Under the pieces are notes generated by a model. The model was not told where the DNA came from, did no database searches, and worked only from the letters and a program-made list of their open reading frames with translations. From Muribaculaceae bacterium (GTDB taxonomy: Bacteria; Bacteroidota; Bacteroidia; Bacteroidales; Muribaculaceae): a DNA stretch of 7,911 nt. The stretch lies in NCBI GenBank assembly GCA_016302215.1, contig JAEDNZ010000089.1, positions 1 to 7,911 on the forward strand, in the 5' to 3' direction. Positions 1-6,330 of the stretch are shown piece by piece. Each line of letters begins with the position of its first letter. Within the stretch, counting starts at the first letter, position 1. Made by a program: the position numbers and the translations under genes.

Positions 1-22
1 CAAGTTTTGACAAAAAAACTTG
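1..22. repeat. 8-bp inverted repeat at the left edge
   Basis: Positions 1-8 (CAAGTTTT) are the exact reverse complement of 15-22 (AAAACTTG), leaving a six-base loop. No T-run follows on the plus strand. It could be part of a terminator for a gene to the left of the window, or an operator next to the thrS promoter. Its context is cut off, so no function can be assigned. Confidence 0.35.
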
Positions 23-30
23 CCGCCTTG

Positions 31-61
31 TTGCGTAATTGGCTAAAAAATAGTATCTTTG
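31..61 (+). promoter_or_regulatory. Bacteroidota-type promoter for thrS
   Basis: TATCTTTG at 54-61 matches the TAnnTTTG -7 element of the primary sigma factor of Bacteroidota. A TTG at 31-33 lies 20 bases upstream, the expected place for the -33 element, and a second TTG sits at 28-30. Transcription would start near 67-69, giving a leader of roughly 58 bases before thrS. This is probably the main promoter for thrS-infC-rpmI-rplT, because no comparable element is seen in the later spacers. Confidence 0.75.
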
Positions 62-96
62 CGCTTGATTTTTGGTTGGTTGGCTCGGTTGATGGG

Positions 97-112
97 TTAA
101 TCAATTGATTAA
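97..112. repeat. Perfect 16-base palindrome in the thrS leader
   Basis: TTAATCAATTGATTAA is its own reverse complement. It lies between the predicted transcription start and the thrS start codon, ending 13 bases before the ATG. As RNA it can form a 6-bp stem with an AATT loop. As DNA it could be an operator for a dimeric regulator. There is no T-box signature or terminator/antiterminator pair around it, so its role is open. Confidence 0.5.
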
Positions 113-125
113 TAGTGTAATATAA

Positions 126-2063
126 ATGATAAATATAACATTTCCGGACAACAGCGTGAAGCAGTTTGAAGCAGGTGTCACTCCCCTTCAGATTGCCGAG
201 TCTATCAGCCCACGCCTCGCTCAAGATGTGCTGGCTGCTTCTATTGATGAGCATGAGTGGGACTTGACGCGCCCCATTGACCACGACGCGCATATCAAAC
301 TATATAAGTGGGACGATGCTGAGGGCAAGCATGCCTTCTGGCATTCGTCGGCACACCTCCTCGCCGAGGCGCTCCAAATCCTATATCCCGGCGTTAAATT
401 CGGTATCGGCCCAGCCATCGAGAACGGTTTCTACTATGACATCGACCCCGGTGAGCATCAAATCACAGCCGCCGACTTTGCCAACATCGAGAAAAAAATG
501 CTGGAGCTCGCGCGCCAAAAGCAAGACATCGTGCGCCACGACATCTCTAAAGATGATGCCCTCAAATTCTTCGGCGACCGCGGCGAGTCATACAAATGCG
601 AGCTCATCTCCGAGCTGGAGGACGGCCATATCACCACATATACTCAAGGCGAATTTACCGACCTATGTCGCGGTCCGCATATCCCCAACACCGCTCCCAT
701 CAAGGCGGTGAAGGTGCTGTCGCTCGCCGGAGCTTACTGGCGCGGTGACGAAAAACGCAATCAGCTGGTGCGCGTCTATGCTATCACTTTCCCCAAGCAG
801 AAGATGCTCGATGAGTACTTGGCTATGCTTGAGGAGGCTAAGAAACGCGACCACCGCAAGCTCGGCAAGGAAATGGAGCTCTTCGCTTTCTCGCAGAACG
901 TAGGCGCCGGCCTGCCCCTCTGGCTCCCTAAAGGTGCTGCCCTGCGCGACCGCCTCGAGCAATTCTTGCGCAAGATACAAAAAGAATACGGCTATCTGCA
1001 GGTAATCACGCCTCATATCGGCAATAAGATGCTCTATGTCACCTCAGGCCACTACGCCAAGTATGGCAAAGACTCTTTCCAGCCCATACACACCCCGGAA
1101 GAAGGAGAGGAATACCTGCTCAAACCCATGAACTGCCCCCACCACTGCGAGATATTCCGCTCGGCTCCCCGCTCTTACAGAGACCTCCCTATGCGCCTCG
1201 CCGAGTTCGGTACAGTATATCGCTACGAGCAGAGCGGCGAGCTTCACGGCCTCACTCGTGTACGCGGATTTACGCAGGACGATGCCCACATCTTCTGCGC
1301 CCCCGACCAGATCAAGACCGAGTTCCTCAAGGTGATGGACATCATATTCTACATCTTCAAGGCTCTGAAATTTGACAACTTTGAGGCTCAGATATCTCTG
1401 CGCGACCCCGCCAACAAGGAGAAATACATCGGCTCTGACGAAAATTGGCATCTCGCCGAGCAAGCCATCATCGAAGCTTGCGAGGAAAAAGGCCTCAAAG
1501 CACGCAAAGAGCTGGGCGAAGCTGCCTTCTATGGCCCCAAACTTGACTTTATGGTCAAGGACGCTATTGGACGCCGCTGGCAGTTAGGCACCATACAGGT
1601 TGATTACAACCTGCCCGAGCGCTTCCAGCTCGAATATGTAGGCTCAGACAATGCCAAGCATCGCCCCGTGATGATTCACCGAGCCCCCTTCGGCTCGCTC
1701 GAGCGCTTTGTGGCCGTGCTCCTCGAGCACACCGCAGGCAAGCTGCCCCTGTGGCTCACCCCTGACCAAGCCGTTGTGCTCCCCATCTCTGAGAAATTCA
1801 ACGACTACGCCTACGAGGTGGCTCGCACTCTCGCCAAAGCCGACGTTCGTTGCTTCGTTGACGACCGCAATGAGAAAATCGGCCGCAAAATACGCGACAA
1901 CGAGCTCAAGCGTGTGCCCTATCTGCTAATCGTCGGCGAAAAAGAACAGGCTGCAGGCGAAGTTTCTGTAAGAAAACAGGGCGAAGGTGATAAAGGTTCG
2001 ATGAAAATTGCTACCTTTGCAGAAAATTTGACCGATGAAGTCAACCAATTGATCAACCAATAA
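126..2063 (+). CDS. thrS: Threonyl-tRNA synthetase (ThrRS)
   Basis: This cytosolic class II synthetase attaches threonine to tRNA-Thr using ATP. At 645 residues it has the full bacterial length. An N-terminal TGS domain spans about 1-62. The editing domain that removes mis-attached serine (about 65-225) shows H73-x3-H77 and the TDLCRGPH motif with C181 and H185. The class II core (about 250-540) shows the three expected zinc ligands: C337 in MNCPHHC, H388 in DDAHIF and H518 in MIHRA. Motif 2 is RVRGFTQDDAH (378-388) and motif 3 ends at R527 in GSLERF. The anticodon-binding domain covers about 545-645. The ATG at 126 is preferred because it gives the usual TGS start and follows an AT-rich leader. 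It heads a translation cluster, with infC starting 9 bases after its stop. No damage is seen. Confidence 0.98.
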   Translation: MINITFPDNSVKQFEAGVTPLQIAESISPRLAQDVLAASIDEHEWDLTRPIDHDAHIKLYKWDDAEGKHAFWHSSAHLLAEALQILYPGVKFGIGPAIENGFYYDIDPGEHQITAADFANIEKKMLELARQKQDIVRHDISKDDALKFFGDRGESYKCELISELEDGHITTYTQGEFTDLCRGPHIPNTAPIKAVKVLSLAGAYWRGDEKRNQLVRVYAITFPKQKMLDEYLAMLEEAKKRDHRKLGKEMELFAFSQNVGAGLPLWLPKGAALRDRLEQFLRKIQKEYGYLQVITPHIGNKMLYVTSGHYAKYGKDSFQPIHTPEEGEEYLLKPMNCPHHCEIFRSAPRSYRDLPMRLAEFGTVYRYEQSGELHGLTRVRGFTQDDAHIFCAPDQIKTEFLKVMDIIFYIFKALKFDNFEAQISLRDPANKEKYIGSDENWHLAEQAIIEACEEKGLKARKELGEAAFYGPKLDFMVKDAIGRRWQLGTIQVDYNLPERFQLEYVGSDNAKHRPVMIHRAPFGSLERFVAVLLEHTAGKLPLWLTPDQAVVLPISEKFNDYAYEVARTLAKADVRCFVDDRNEKIGRKIRDNELKRVPYLLIVGEKEQAAGEVSVRKQGEGDKGSMKIATFAENLTDEVNQLINQ

Positions 2064-2072
2064 GCTTACTGA

Positions 2073-2687
2073 ATGCAAAAAAAGCCCTACCACCCCGGCC
2101 CAAGGCCCGCCAACACTGCCGGTGCTAACGCCAATGCCAACAACAACCGCGCCCCAAAAGGGCGTGTGGAGCGCAACACCAAAGACCCCAATAACATCAA
2201 CGAGAACATCCGTGCTCGTGAGGTGCGTTTGGTGGGCGACAATGTCACGCAAGGCATTTATCCCATTCAGGAAGCACGTCGCATCGCCGACGAGTTAGAG
2301 CTCGATTTGGTGGAAATTTCGCCCAATGCCGAGCCCCCGGTGTGCAAGATATTAGACTATCAGAAATACCTCTACCAGCAGAAGAAAAAAGCTAAAGAGA
2401 TCAAAGCTAAAGCCACCAAGATTGTTGTAAAAGAAATTCGTTTCGGCCCGCAGACTGACGACCATGACTACAACTTCAAGCTCAAGCACGCTATCGGCTT
2501 CCTGCAGGAAGGCGCAAAAGTCAAGGCTTATGTCTTCTTCAAAGGTCGCTCGATACTCTTCAAGGAGCAAGGAGAGGTGCTGCTGCTACGTTTCGCCAAC
2601 GACCTCGAAGAGTATGGCAAGGTAGAGTCTATGCCCACGCTCGAAGGCAAGCGCATGATTATCATGCTATCGCCCAAGAAGAAATAA
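2073..2687 (+). CDS. infC: Translation initiation factor IF-3
   Basis: IF3 binds the 30S subunit, checks start-codon and initiator-tRNA pairing, and keeps the subunits apart. The N domain begins at INENIRAREVRLVGD (about 42-56) and includes LVEISPNAEPPVCKILDY (79-96). A lysine-rich linker covers about 97-118. The C domain (about 119-204) starts at VKEIRFGPQTDDHDYNFK and ends in LSPKKK. The protein has 204 residues against about 180 in E. coli. The difference is mainly an N-terminal extension of about 41 residues rich in Asn, Ala and Pro. The ATG at 2073 is the only ATG before the conserved domain. A start at a rare codon (ATT or ATC, as known for infC elsewhere) nearer the domain cannot be excluded. 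The 9-base gap after thrS suggests co-transcription. Confidence 0.96.
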   Translation: MQKKPYHPGPRPANTAGANANANNNRAPKGRVERNTKDPNNINENIRAREVRLVGDNVTQGIYPIQEARRIADELELDLVEISPNAEPPVCKILDYQKYLYQQKKKAKEIKAKATKIVVKEIRFGPQTDDHDYNFKLKHAIGFLQEGAKVKAYVFFKGRSILFKEQGEVLLLRFANDLEEYGKVESMPTLEGKRMIIMLSPKKK

Positions 2688-2724
2688 CTATTTAGAAATA
2701 ATATATCTATCGTATATATATAAT

Positions 2725-2741
2725 GTGTCACGTGTTGACAC
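2725..2741 (+). promoter_or_regulatory. Hairpin in the leader of rpmI
   Basis: GTGTCA (2725-2730) pairs exactly with TGACAC (2736-2741) around a five-base loop, in an otherwise very AT-rich 84-base spacer between infC and rpmI. It ends 30 bases before the rpmI start. No T-run follows, so it does not look like a terminator. It may be a processing site, a translational control element, or chance. Confidence 0.4.
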
Positions 2742-2771
2742 CAAGTAATAATCAATCAAATAATTAACAAA

Positions 2772-2969
2772 ATGCCCAAGATTAAAACTAATTCCGGTGC
2801 CAAAAAAAGATTCGCTCTTACCGGGTCAGGAAAAATCAAAAGAAAACATGCGTACAAGAGCCACATCTTGACTAAAAAAACCAAAAAGCAGAAACGCAAC
2901 CTCACTCACTTTGGTTTGGTGTCAAGAGTTGACCAAAGCAACATCAAGGCTCTCCTCGCCCTTAAGTAA
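2772..2969 (+). CDS. rpmI: 50S ribosomal protein L35
   Basis: This is a small, very basic protein of the large ribosomal subunit. The 65-residue product has the full family length. It shows the L35 pattern: start MPKIKTNSGAKKRF, a central GSGKIKRKHAYKSHILTKK block (residues 18-36), the RNL segment near 42-44, and a C-terminal tail ending in IKALLALK. Lys and Arg make up about a third of the chain. The ATG follows the A-rich leader AATTAACAAA, typical of this phylum and lacking a Shine-Dalgarno sequence. Its place between infC and rplT is the standard order across bacteria. In E. coli, translation of rpmI is the point where L20 represses the operon. Confidence 0.97.
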   Translation: MPKIKTNSGAKKRFALTGSGKIKRKHAYKSHILTKKTKKQKRNLTHFGLVSRVDQSNIKALLALK

Positions 2970-3101
2970 TCAATGCATAGGGCATGCCGGCTCATATCCT
3001 ATGTCGCCGGCCACTATCAATCTTTTTATTAACCGGATGCTCAGCCTAAAGGGCCGGCTTACTGACGCCGGACGCTATCATCCAAAAAATCATCTCTAAA
3101 A
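2970..3101 (+). promoter_or_regulatory. Structured rpmI-rplT spacer, possible L20 feedback site
   Basis: This 132-base gap is unusually long and GC-rich for a space between two ribosomal protein genes. It holds three GCCGGC blocks (2986-2991, 3006-3011, 3053-3058) and a further GCCGG (3067-3071). CATAGG (2976-2981) pairs with CCTATG (2998-3003), enclosing the first block. GCCGGCC (3006-3012) pairs perfectly with GGCCGGC (3052-3058), and GGATG (3035-3039) with CATCC (3079-3083). Only the last 18 or so bases before the rplT start are A-rich and likely unpaired. No promoter consensus is seen. A regulatory role through L20 is inferred from known autoregulation in other phyla. Confidence 0.5.
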
Positions 3102-3452
3102 ATGCCAAGATCAGTTAATCACGTCGCTTCGCGCGCTCGTCGTAAAAAAGTTCTCAAACTCACTCGCGGTTACTTCGGTTGCCGTCGCAATGTGTGGACC
3201 GTCGCCAAAAACACCTGGGAAAAAGGTCTCACTTACGCCTATCGCGACCGCAAAAACAAAAAGCGCAACTTCCGCGCTCTCTGGATTCAGCGTATCAACG
3301 CTGCTGCTCGCCTCGAGGACCTCTCTTACAGCAAGCTCATGGGCCTCATCCACAAGAGCGGCATCCAAATCAACCGCAAAGTCCTCGCTGACCTCGCCCT
3401 CAACAACCCCGCTGCTTTCAAAGCTATCGTTGACAAGGTGAAGAACGCTTAA
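3102..3452 (+). CDS. rplT: 50S ribosomal protein L20
   Basis: L20 binds 23S rRNA early and is needed for large-subunit assembly. In several bacteria it also represses its own operon by binding mRNA that mimics its rRNA site. The 116 residues match the family length (about 117-118). The basic N-terminal arm MPRSVNHVASRARRKKVLK leads into the helical extension with TRGYFG and RRNVWTVAK. The conserved RKNKKRNFRALWIQRINAAAR block (about 50-70) and the globular RNA-binding end (about 71-116) follow. The ATG at 3102 follows CTCTAAAA, nearly the same leader as the histone-like gene downstream. It is the last gene of the cluster, with a terminator starting 27 bases after its stop. Confidence 0.98.
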   Translation: MPRSVNHVASRARRKKVLKLTRGYFGCRRNVWTVAKNTWEKGLTYAYRDRKNKKRNFRALWIQRINAAARLEDLSYSKLMGLIHKSGIQINRKVLADLALNNPAAFKAIVDKVKNA

Positions 3453-3479
3453 CGTCACCTAATCACTGATATCAGCTAT

Positions 3480-3517
3480 AAAAAAGCGCCTAAAGGCTAC
3501 ACCTTAGGCGCTTTTTT
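3480..3517 (+). terminator. Strong intrinsic terminator after rplT
   Basis: GCGCCTAA (3486-3493) pairs with TTAGGCGC (3504-3511). Two further G-C pairs (3495-3496 with 3502-3503) follow past one bulged A, around the loop CTACA. Six A residues precede the stem and six T residues follow it, so the stem could extend and work in both directions. It separates the translation cluster from the histone-like gene. Confidence 0.9.
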
Positions 3518-3558
3518 GTGCTTTTTATTCTTTTTTCTCAAAAAATGCTAAAATATTT

Positions 3559-3588
3559 TGTTATTTAGATAAACTTTTTTTACATTTG
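3559..3588 (+). promoter_or_regulatory. Bacteroidota-type promoter for the histone-like gene
   Basis: TACATTTG at 3581-3588 fits TAnnTTTG. TTG at 3559-3561, within TTTTG, lies 19 bases upstream as the -33 element. The area is strongly AT-rich and directly follows the rplT terminator. The predicted start of transcription near 3595 gives a leader of about 30 bases. Confidence 0.8.
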
Positions 3589-3624
3589 CATATCATATTA
3601 ACCAAACCAATAAATTCTCTAAAA

Positions 3625-3798
3625 ATGAAAGAATTAGTATCTGCTATTGCAACTCTTTGCGAGTCATTTAACAAAGATGCCAATCTCCAGGCTGAAAACG
3701 GTAACAAGGCTGCCGGCGCTCGCGCTCGCAAGGCTTCTCTTGAGCTCGAAAAGCTCCTCAAGAAATTCCGCAAAGACTCTATCGAGGCTGCTCGCTAA
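3625..3798 (+). CDS. Hc1-type histone-like protein
   Basis: This 57-residue protein resembles the small histone H1-like (Hc1 family) proteins found throughout Bacteroidota, which are presumed to bind DNA in the nucleoid. The match rests on the central stretch NGNKAAGARARKASLELEKL (about 25-44) and the following LLKKFRKDS. Lys and Arg alternate with Ala in the middle and C-terminal half, and the whole chain should be helical, perhaps coiled. The ATG at 3625 is chosen because it follows CTCTAAAA. An in-frame TTG at 3586 falls inside the -7 promoter element and would not be transcribed. The gene has its own promoter and is bounded by terminators on both sides, so it is a single-gene unit, probably highly expressed. 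DNA binding is inferred from family, not shown here. Confidence 0.85.
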   Translation: MKELVSAIATLCESFNKDANLQAENGNKAAGARARKASLELEKLLKKFRKDSIEAAR

Positions 3799-3819
3799 TT
3801 GCGCTCCTCTAAATGACCT

Positions 3820-3862
3820 TATACGGCCGTGGCGCTCTCCTTTTGAGCTCCACGGCTGTGTG
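3820..3862 (+). ncRNA. Long 3' hairpin of the histone-like transcript
   Basis: ACGGCCGTGG (3823-3832) pairs with CCACGGCTGT (3850-3859) over ten positions with one G-U pair. After a single C-T mismatch the stem continues with GCTC (3834-3837) and GAGC (3845-3848) around a seven-base loop. Weaker pairs extend it outward to 3820-3862. An alternative small hairpin, TGTGT/GCACA (3859-3872), competes with its base. There is no immediate T-run, so it looks like a structured 3' untranslated region or RNA element rather than a simple terminator. The RNA-element call is inference. Confidence 0.5.
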
Positions 3863-3876
3863 TTGATGCACATATC

Positions 3877-3896
3877 TATCCTTCGGGAGACTTTTT
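3877..3896 (+). terminator. Weak terminator candidate with UUCG loop
   Basis: A short stem closes on a C-UUCG-G tetraloop: TCC (3879-3881) with GGA (3886-3888), plus an outer T-A pair past one mismatch. CTTTTT follows at 3891-3896 and another TTTTT at 3901-3905. The stem is short, but the stable loop and T-tract fit termination of the histone-like transcript. Confidence 0.5.
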
Positions 3897-3942
3897 AGCC
3901 TTTTTATGGCCTCCGAGGCAATGACCTTTGACGGATTATTAG

Positions 3943-3950
3943 TATCTTTG
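3943..3950 (+). promoter_or_regulatory. Bacteroidota -7 element for tgt
   Basis: TATCTTTG fits TAnnTTTG and lies 17 bases before the tgt start, giving a leader of only about 10-13 bases. The -33 element is poor: ATG rather than TTG sits at the right distance (3921-3923), while the TTTG at 3927-3930 is only 12 bases away. Twelve bases here (TAGTATCTTTGC) are identical to the thrS promoter. Confidence 0.6.
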
Positions 3951-3967
3951 CATCTAAATTTAAGCTA

Positions 3968-5098
3968 ATGGATTTTAAGCTCATTGCCACTAACCGCGAT
4001 AGTGCCGCGCGCGCCGGTATCATAAGCACCGCCCATGGCGACGTGCTCACTCCGATATTTATGCCCGTAGGCACTCTCGGCTCCGTCAAAGGCGTCCACA
4101 CACGTGAATTGCGCGACGACATCAAGGCTCAAATCATTCTGGGCAATACATACCATCTTTATCTGCGCCCCGGCACTAATATCCTCGAGCGTGCCGGCGG
4201 CCTCCATCGCTTCAATGGCTGGGACAGGCCTATCCTCACTGACAGCGGCGGATTTCAGGTGTTCTCGCTCAGCGCCAATCGTAAGCTCACTGACGAGGGC
4301 GCATTCTTCCGCAGCCACATTGATGGCTCAAAGCACCTTTTCACCCCTGAGAAGGTCGTTGACCTCCAGCGCTCAATAGGCTCCGATATCATGATGGCGC
4401 TCGACGAGTGTCCGCCCGGCACCTCCGAATATGCCTACGCTCGCAAATCGCTCGACCTCACCAAGCGTTGGCTCGAAAGGGGCTGGCGCCGTTACACTGA
4501 CACCGAGGGCCTTTACGGCTACTCCCAGGCTTACTTCCCCATAGTGCAAGGCTGCACTTATCCCGACCTGCGACGTGAGTCGGCCCGCTTTGTTGCCGAC
4601 TTCGGCGCAGATGGCAATGCCATCGGTGGCCTCGCCGTTGGTGAGCCTGCCGAGGTGATGTACCAAATGATTGAGGTGGTCAACGAAATCTTGCCCCACC
4701 ACAAGCCGCGTTACCTAATGGGTGTCGGCACCCCCATTAACATACTCGAAGCAATAGACCGCGGCGTAGATATGATGGACTGCGTGATGCCCACTCGCAA
4801 CGGACGCAACGGCATGCTATTCACCCCCGAGGGCACCATGAATATGCGCAACCTCAAGTGGGCCGATGATTTCTCGCCAATCTGGGAGGATGGACCCGTG
4901 TATGTTGATCGAGTATATTCCAAGGCCTACCTGCGCCACCTCTTCATCTCGCAAGAGCTATTGGCCATGCAGATAGCTTCAATCCACAACCTCGGCTTTT
5001 ACCTATGGCTCGTGGGCCAGGCGCGCGCTCATATCATCGCCGGCGACTTCCATGATTGGAAGACCATGATGGTAGAGAAGCTCGGCCGACGACTGTAG
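3968..5098 (+). CDS. tgt: tRNA-guanine transglycosylase (queuosine pathway), zinc cysteines absent
   Basis: Tgt swaps guanine 34 in tRNAs for Asp, Asn, His and Tyr for preQ1, the base-exchange step of queuosine synthesis. The 376 residues form one TIM-barrel enzyme of normal length. The likely general acid/base D92 is in TDSGGFQ (91-97). Substrate residues are in DECPP (146-150) and GGLAVGE (220-226), and the likely nucleophile is D271 in DCVMPTRNGR. The Cys at 148 and Val at 224 match preQ1-using bacterial enzymes rather than the queuine-using eukaryotic form. The usual CxCxxC zinc motif before YSKAYL is replaced by Gly309, Val311 and Asp314, while the partner His340 (IHNL) remains. The fold is otherwise complete, so I expect an active enzyme. 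The permease gene follows after 73 bases and is probably in the same operon. Confidence 0.96.
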   Translation: MDFKLIATNRDSAARAGIISTAHGDVLTPIFMPVGTLGSVKGVHTRELRDDIKAQIILGNTYHLYLRPGTNILERAGGLHRFNGWDRPILTDSGGFQVFSLSANRKLTDEGAFFRSHIDGSKHLFTPEKVVDLQRSIGSDIMMALDECPPGTSEYAYARKSLDLTKRWLERGWRRYTDTEGLYGYSQAYFPIVQGCTYPDLRRESARFVADFGADGNAIGGLAVGEPAEVMYQMIEVVNEILPHHKPRYLMGVGTPINILEAIDRGVDMMDCVMPTRNGRNGMLFTPEGTMNMRNLKWADDFSPIWEDGPVYVDRVYSKAYLRHLFISQELLAMQIASIHNLGFYLWLVGQARAHIIAGDFHDWKTMMVEKLGRRL

Positions 5099-5171
5099 CC
5101 GATATCCATGCCACTCACTATATAATTAGTATTTATATAATCATCTCATCTTATAAGCTCAAGCTCCTCCG

Positions 5172-6245
5172 ATGTTCAAACTCATTGACCGATACATAGT
5201 GCGGAAATTTCTGGGCACATATATCTTTGCGATATTGCTGCTCCTCGCCATCGTGGTCATGTTTGACATCAACGAGAAGCTCGACGCCTTTCTCAAAGCA
5301 CCTCTCAAAGCCACCATCGTTGATTACTTTATCAACTTCCTGCCATATTTCGCCAATCAGTTCTCGCCGCTCTTCACCTTCATTGCCGTAATCTTTTTCA
5401 CATCTAAGTTAGCCGGCAACTCCGAGATTATTGCCATGCTCTCCACCGGCATGAGCTTCAGGCGATTGCTGCGCCCTTACATGATTGCGGCGAGCGTCAT
5501 CGCTGTCGCCACTTTCCTGCTCAGCGCTTACGTCATACCTCCCGCCAATGTCAAGCGCATCAATTACACCAACACCTATGTCAAGAACAAAAGCGTGGAT
5601 TATGGCTCTAACATCATGCTTATGGTGGCCCCCGGAGAGATTGCATATATGAGCCGTTATGACGCCAACACCAAGCGCGGCGTGCGCTTCTCTCTCGACC
5701 TCTTTGACAGTGACAAACGGCTCGTGTCGCGCCTCACTGCACAGAGCATCGAGTGGGATACACTCTACAGCTGGCGCGTCAAGGACTATGTCATTCGCGA
5801 CTTTAAGGACGGGCGCGAAGAAATCAAAAAAGGACGCCAGCTCGACACCGTGATACCCTTCGAGCCGCGCGACTTCCTCATCGCCGTCAACGACCACGAG
5901 AAGATGACTACCCCGGCGCTGCAGCAATATATCTCGCGCCAGCAGAAACGCGGCGTCGCCAACATCCAAAATTTCGAGGTGGAGTATCATCGACGCTTCG
6001 CTATGACAGCGGCGGCTTTCATTCTCACTATCATTGGCATGGCCCTCTCTTCGCGTAAGTCAAAGGGCGGCATGGGCCTCAACATAGGCATAGGCCTCGT
6101 GCTGAGCTTCAGCTACATCTTGTTTATGACCATCACTCAGACCTTTGCTATCAGCGGCCTCACATCGGCATTAGTGGCAATGTGGATACCTAATCTCATC
6201 TATGCCATCATCGCCATTATCATCTACCGCAATGCCGCCCGTTGA
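5172..6245 (+). CDS. LptF/LptG-family lipopolysaccharide export permease
   Basis: Members of this family (YjgP/YjgQ) form the inner-membrane part of the Lpt machine, which uses the LptB ATPase to pull lipopolysaccharide out of the membrane toward the outer membrane. The 357 residues show the family layout. Three membrane helices (about 12-32, 55-78 and 101-122) come first, then a soluble periplasmic region (about 123-275) that should be the beta-jellyroll. Three more helices (about 277-294, 302-324 and 332-353) end the chain. The start MFKLIDRYIVRKFLGTY and the segment SEIIAMLSTGMSFRRLLRPY (84-103) are typical. The sequence leans to LptG, but LptF cannot be excluded, so no symbol is given. 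No second permease gene is adjacent. The upstream gap shows no promoter match, which supports co-transcription with tgt. Confidence 0.9.
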   Translation: MFKLIDRYIVRKFLGTYIFAILLLLAIVVMFDINEKLDAFLKAPLKATIVDYFINFLPYFANQFSPLFTFIAVIFFTSKLAGNSEIIAMLSTGMSFRRLLRPYMIAASVIAVATFLLSAYVIPPANVKRINYTNTYVKNKSVDYGSNIMLMVAPGEIAYMSRYDANTKRGVRFSLDLFDSDKRLVSRLTAQSIEWDTLYSWRVKDYVIRDFKDGREEIKKGRQLDTVIPFEPRDFLIAVNDHEKMTTPALQQYISRQQKRGVANIQNFEVEYHRRFAMTAAAFILTIIGMALSSRKSKGGMGLNIGIGLVLSFSYILFMTITQTFAISGLTSALVAMWIPNLIYAIIAIIIYRNAAR

Positions 6246-6330
6246 TCGCTCTGCCCGTTTATGCCGGCAAGTTAAATAATGTATAATTCACCCCTTGGCG
6301 CTTTTAATCTATTACTTATCACGCCCGATA

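Noticed and set aside
2911..3099. 62-codon plus-strand frame from within rpmI through the rpmI-rplT spacer
   Set aside because: It starts inside rpmI in another frame, and its product has no recognisable pattern. The spacer is better explained as structured RNA.
3466..3475. Palindrome CTGATATCAG just after rplT
   Set aside because: At ten bases it is short enough to occur by chance, and the true terminator lies just downstream.
3586..3624. Upstream TTG start giving the histone-like protein 13 more residues
   Set aside because: The TTG lies in the -7 promoter element, upstream of the predicted transcript start. The ATG at 3625 has the typical leader.
3927..3930. TTTG as the -33 element of the tgt promoter
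   Set aside because: It is only 12 bases from the -7 element, against about 19-20 at the other promoters of this window.
5099..5171. Possible promoter in the AT-rich gap before the permease gene
   Set aside because: No TAnnTTTG element with a suitably spaced TTG is present, so co-transcription with tgt is the simpler reading.
5409..5990. 193-codon open frame on the minus strand inside the permease gene
   Set aside because: It is antisense to a clearly conserved membrane protein, its translation resembles no known family, and long antisense frames are common with this codon use.
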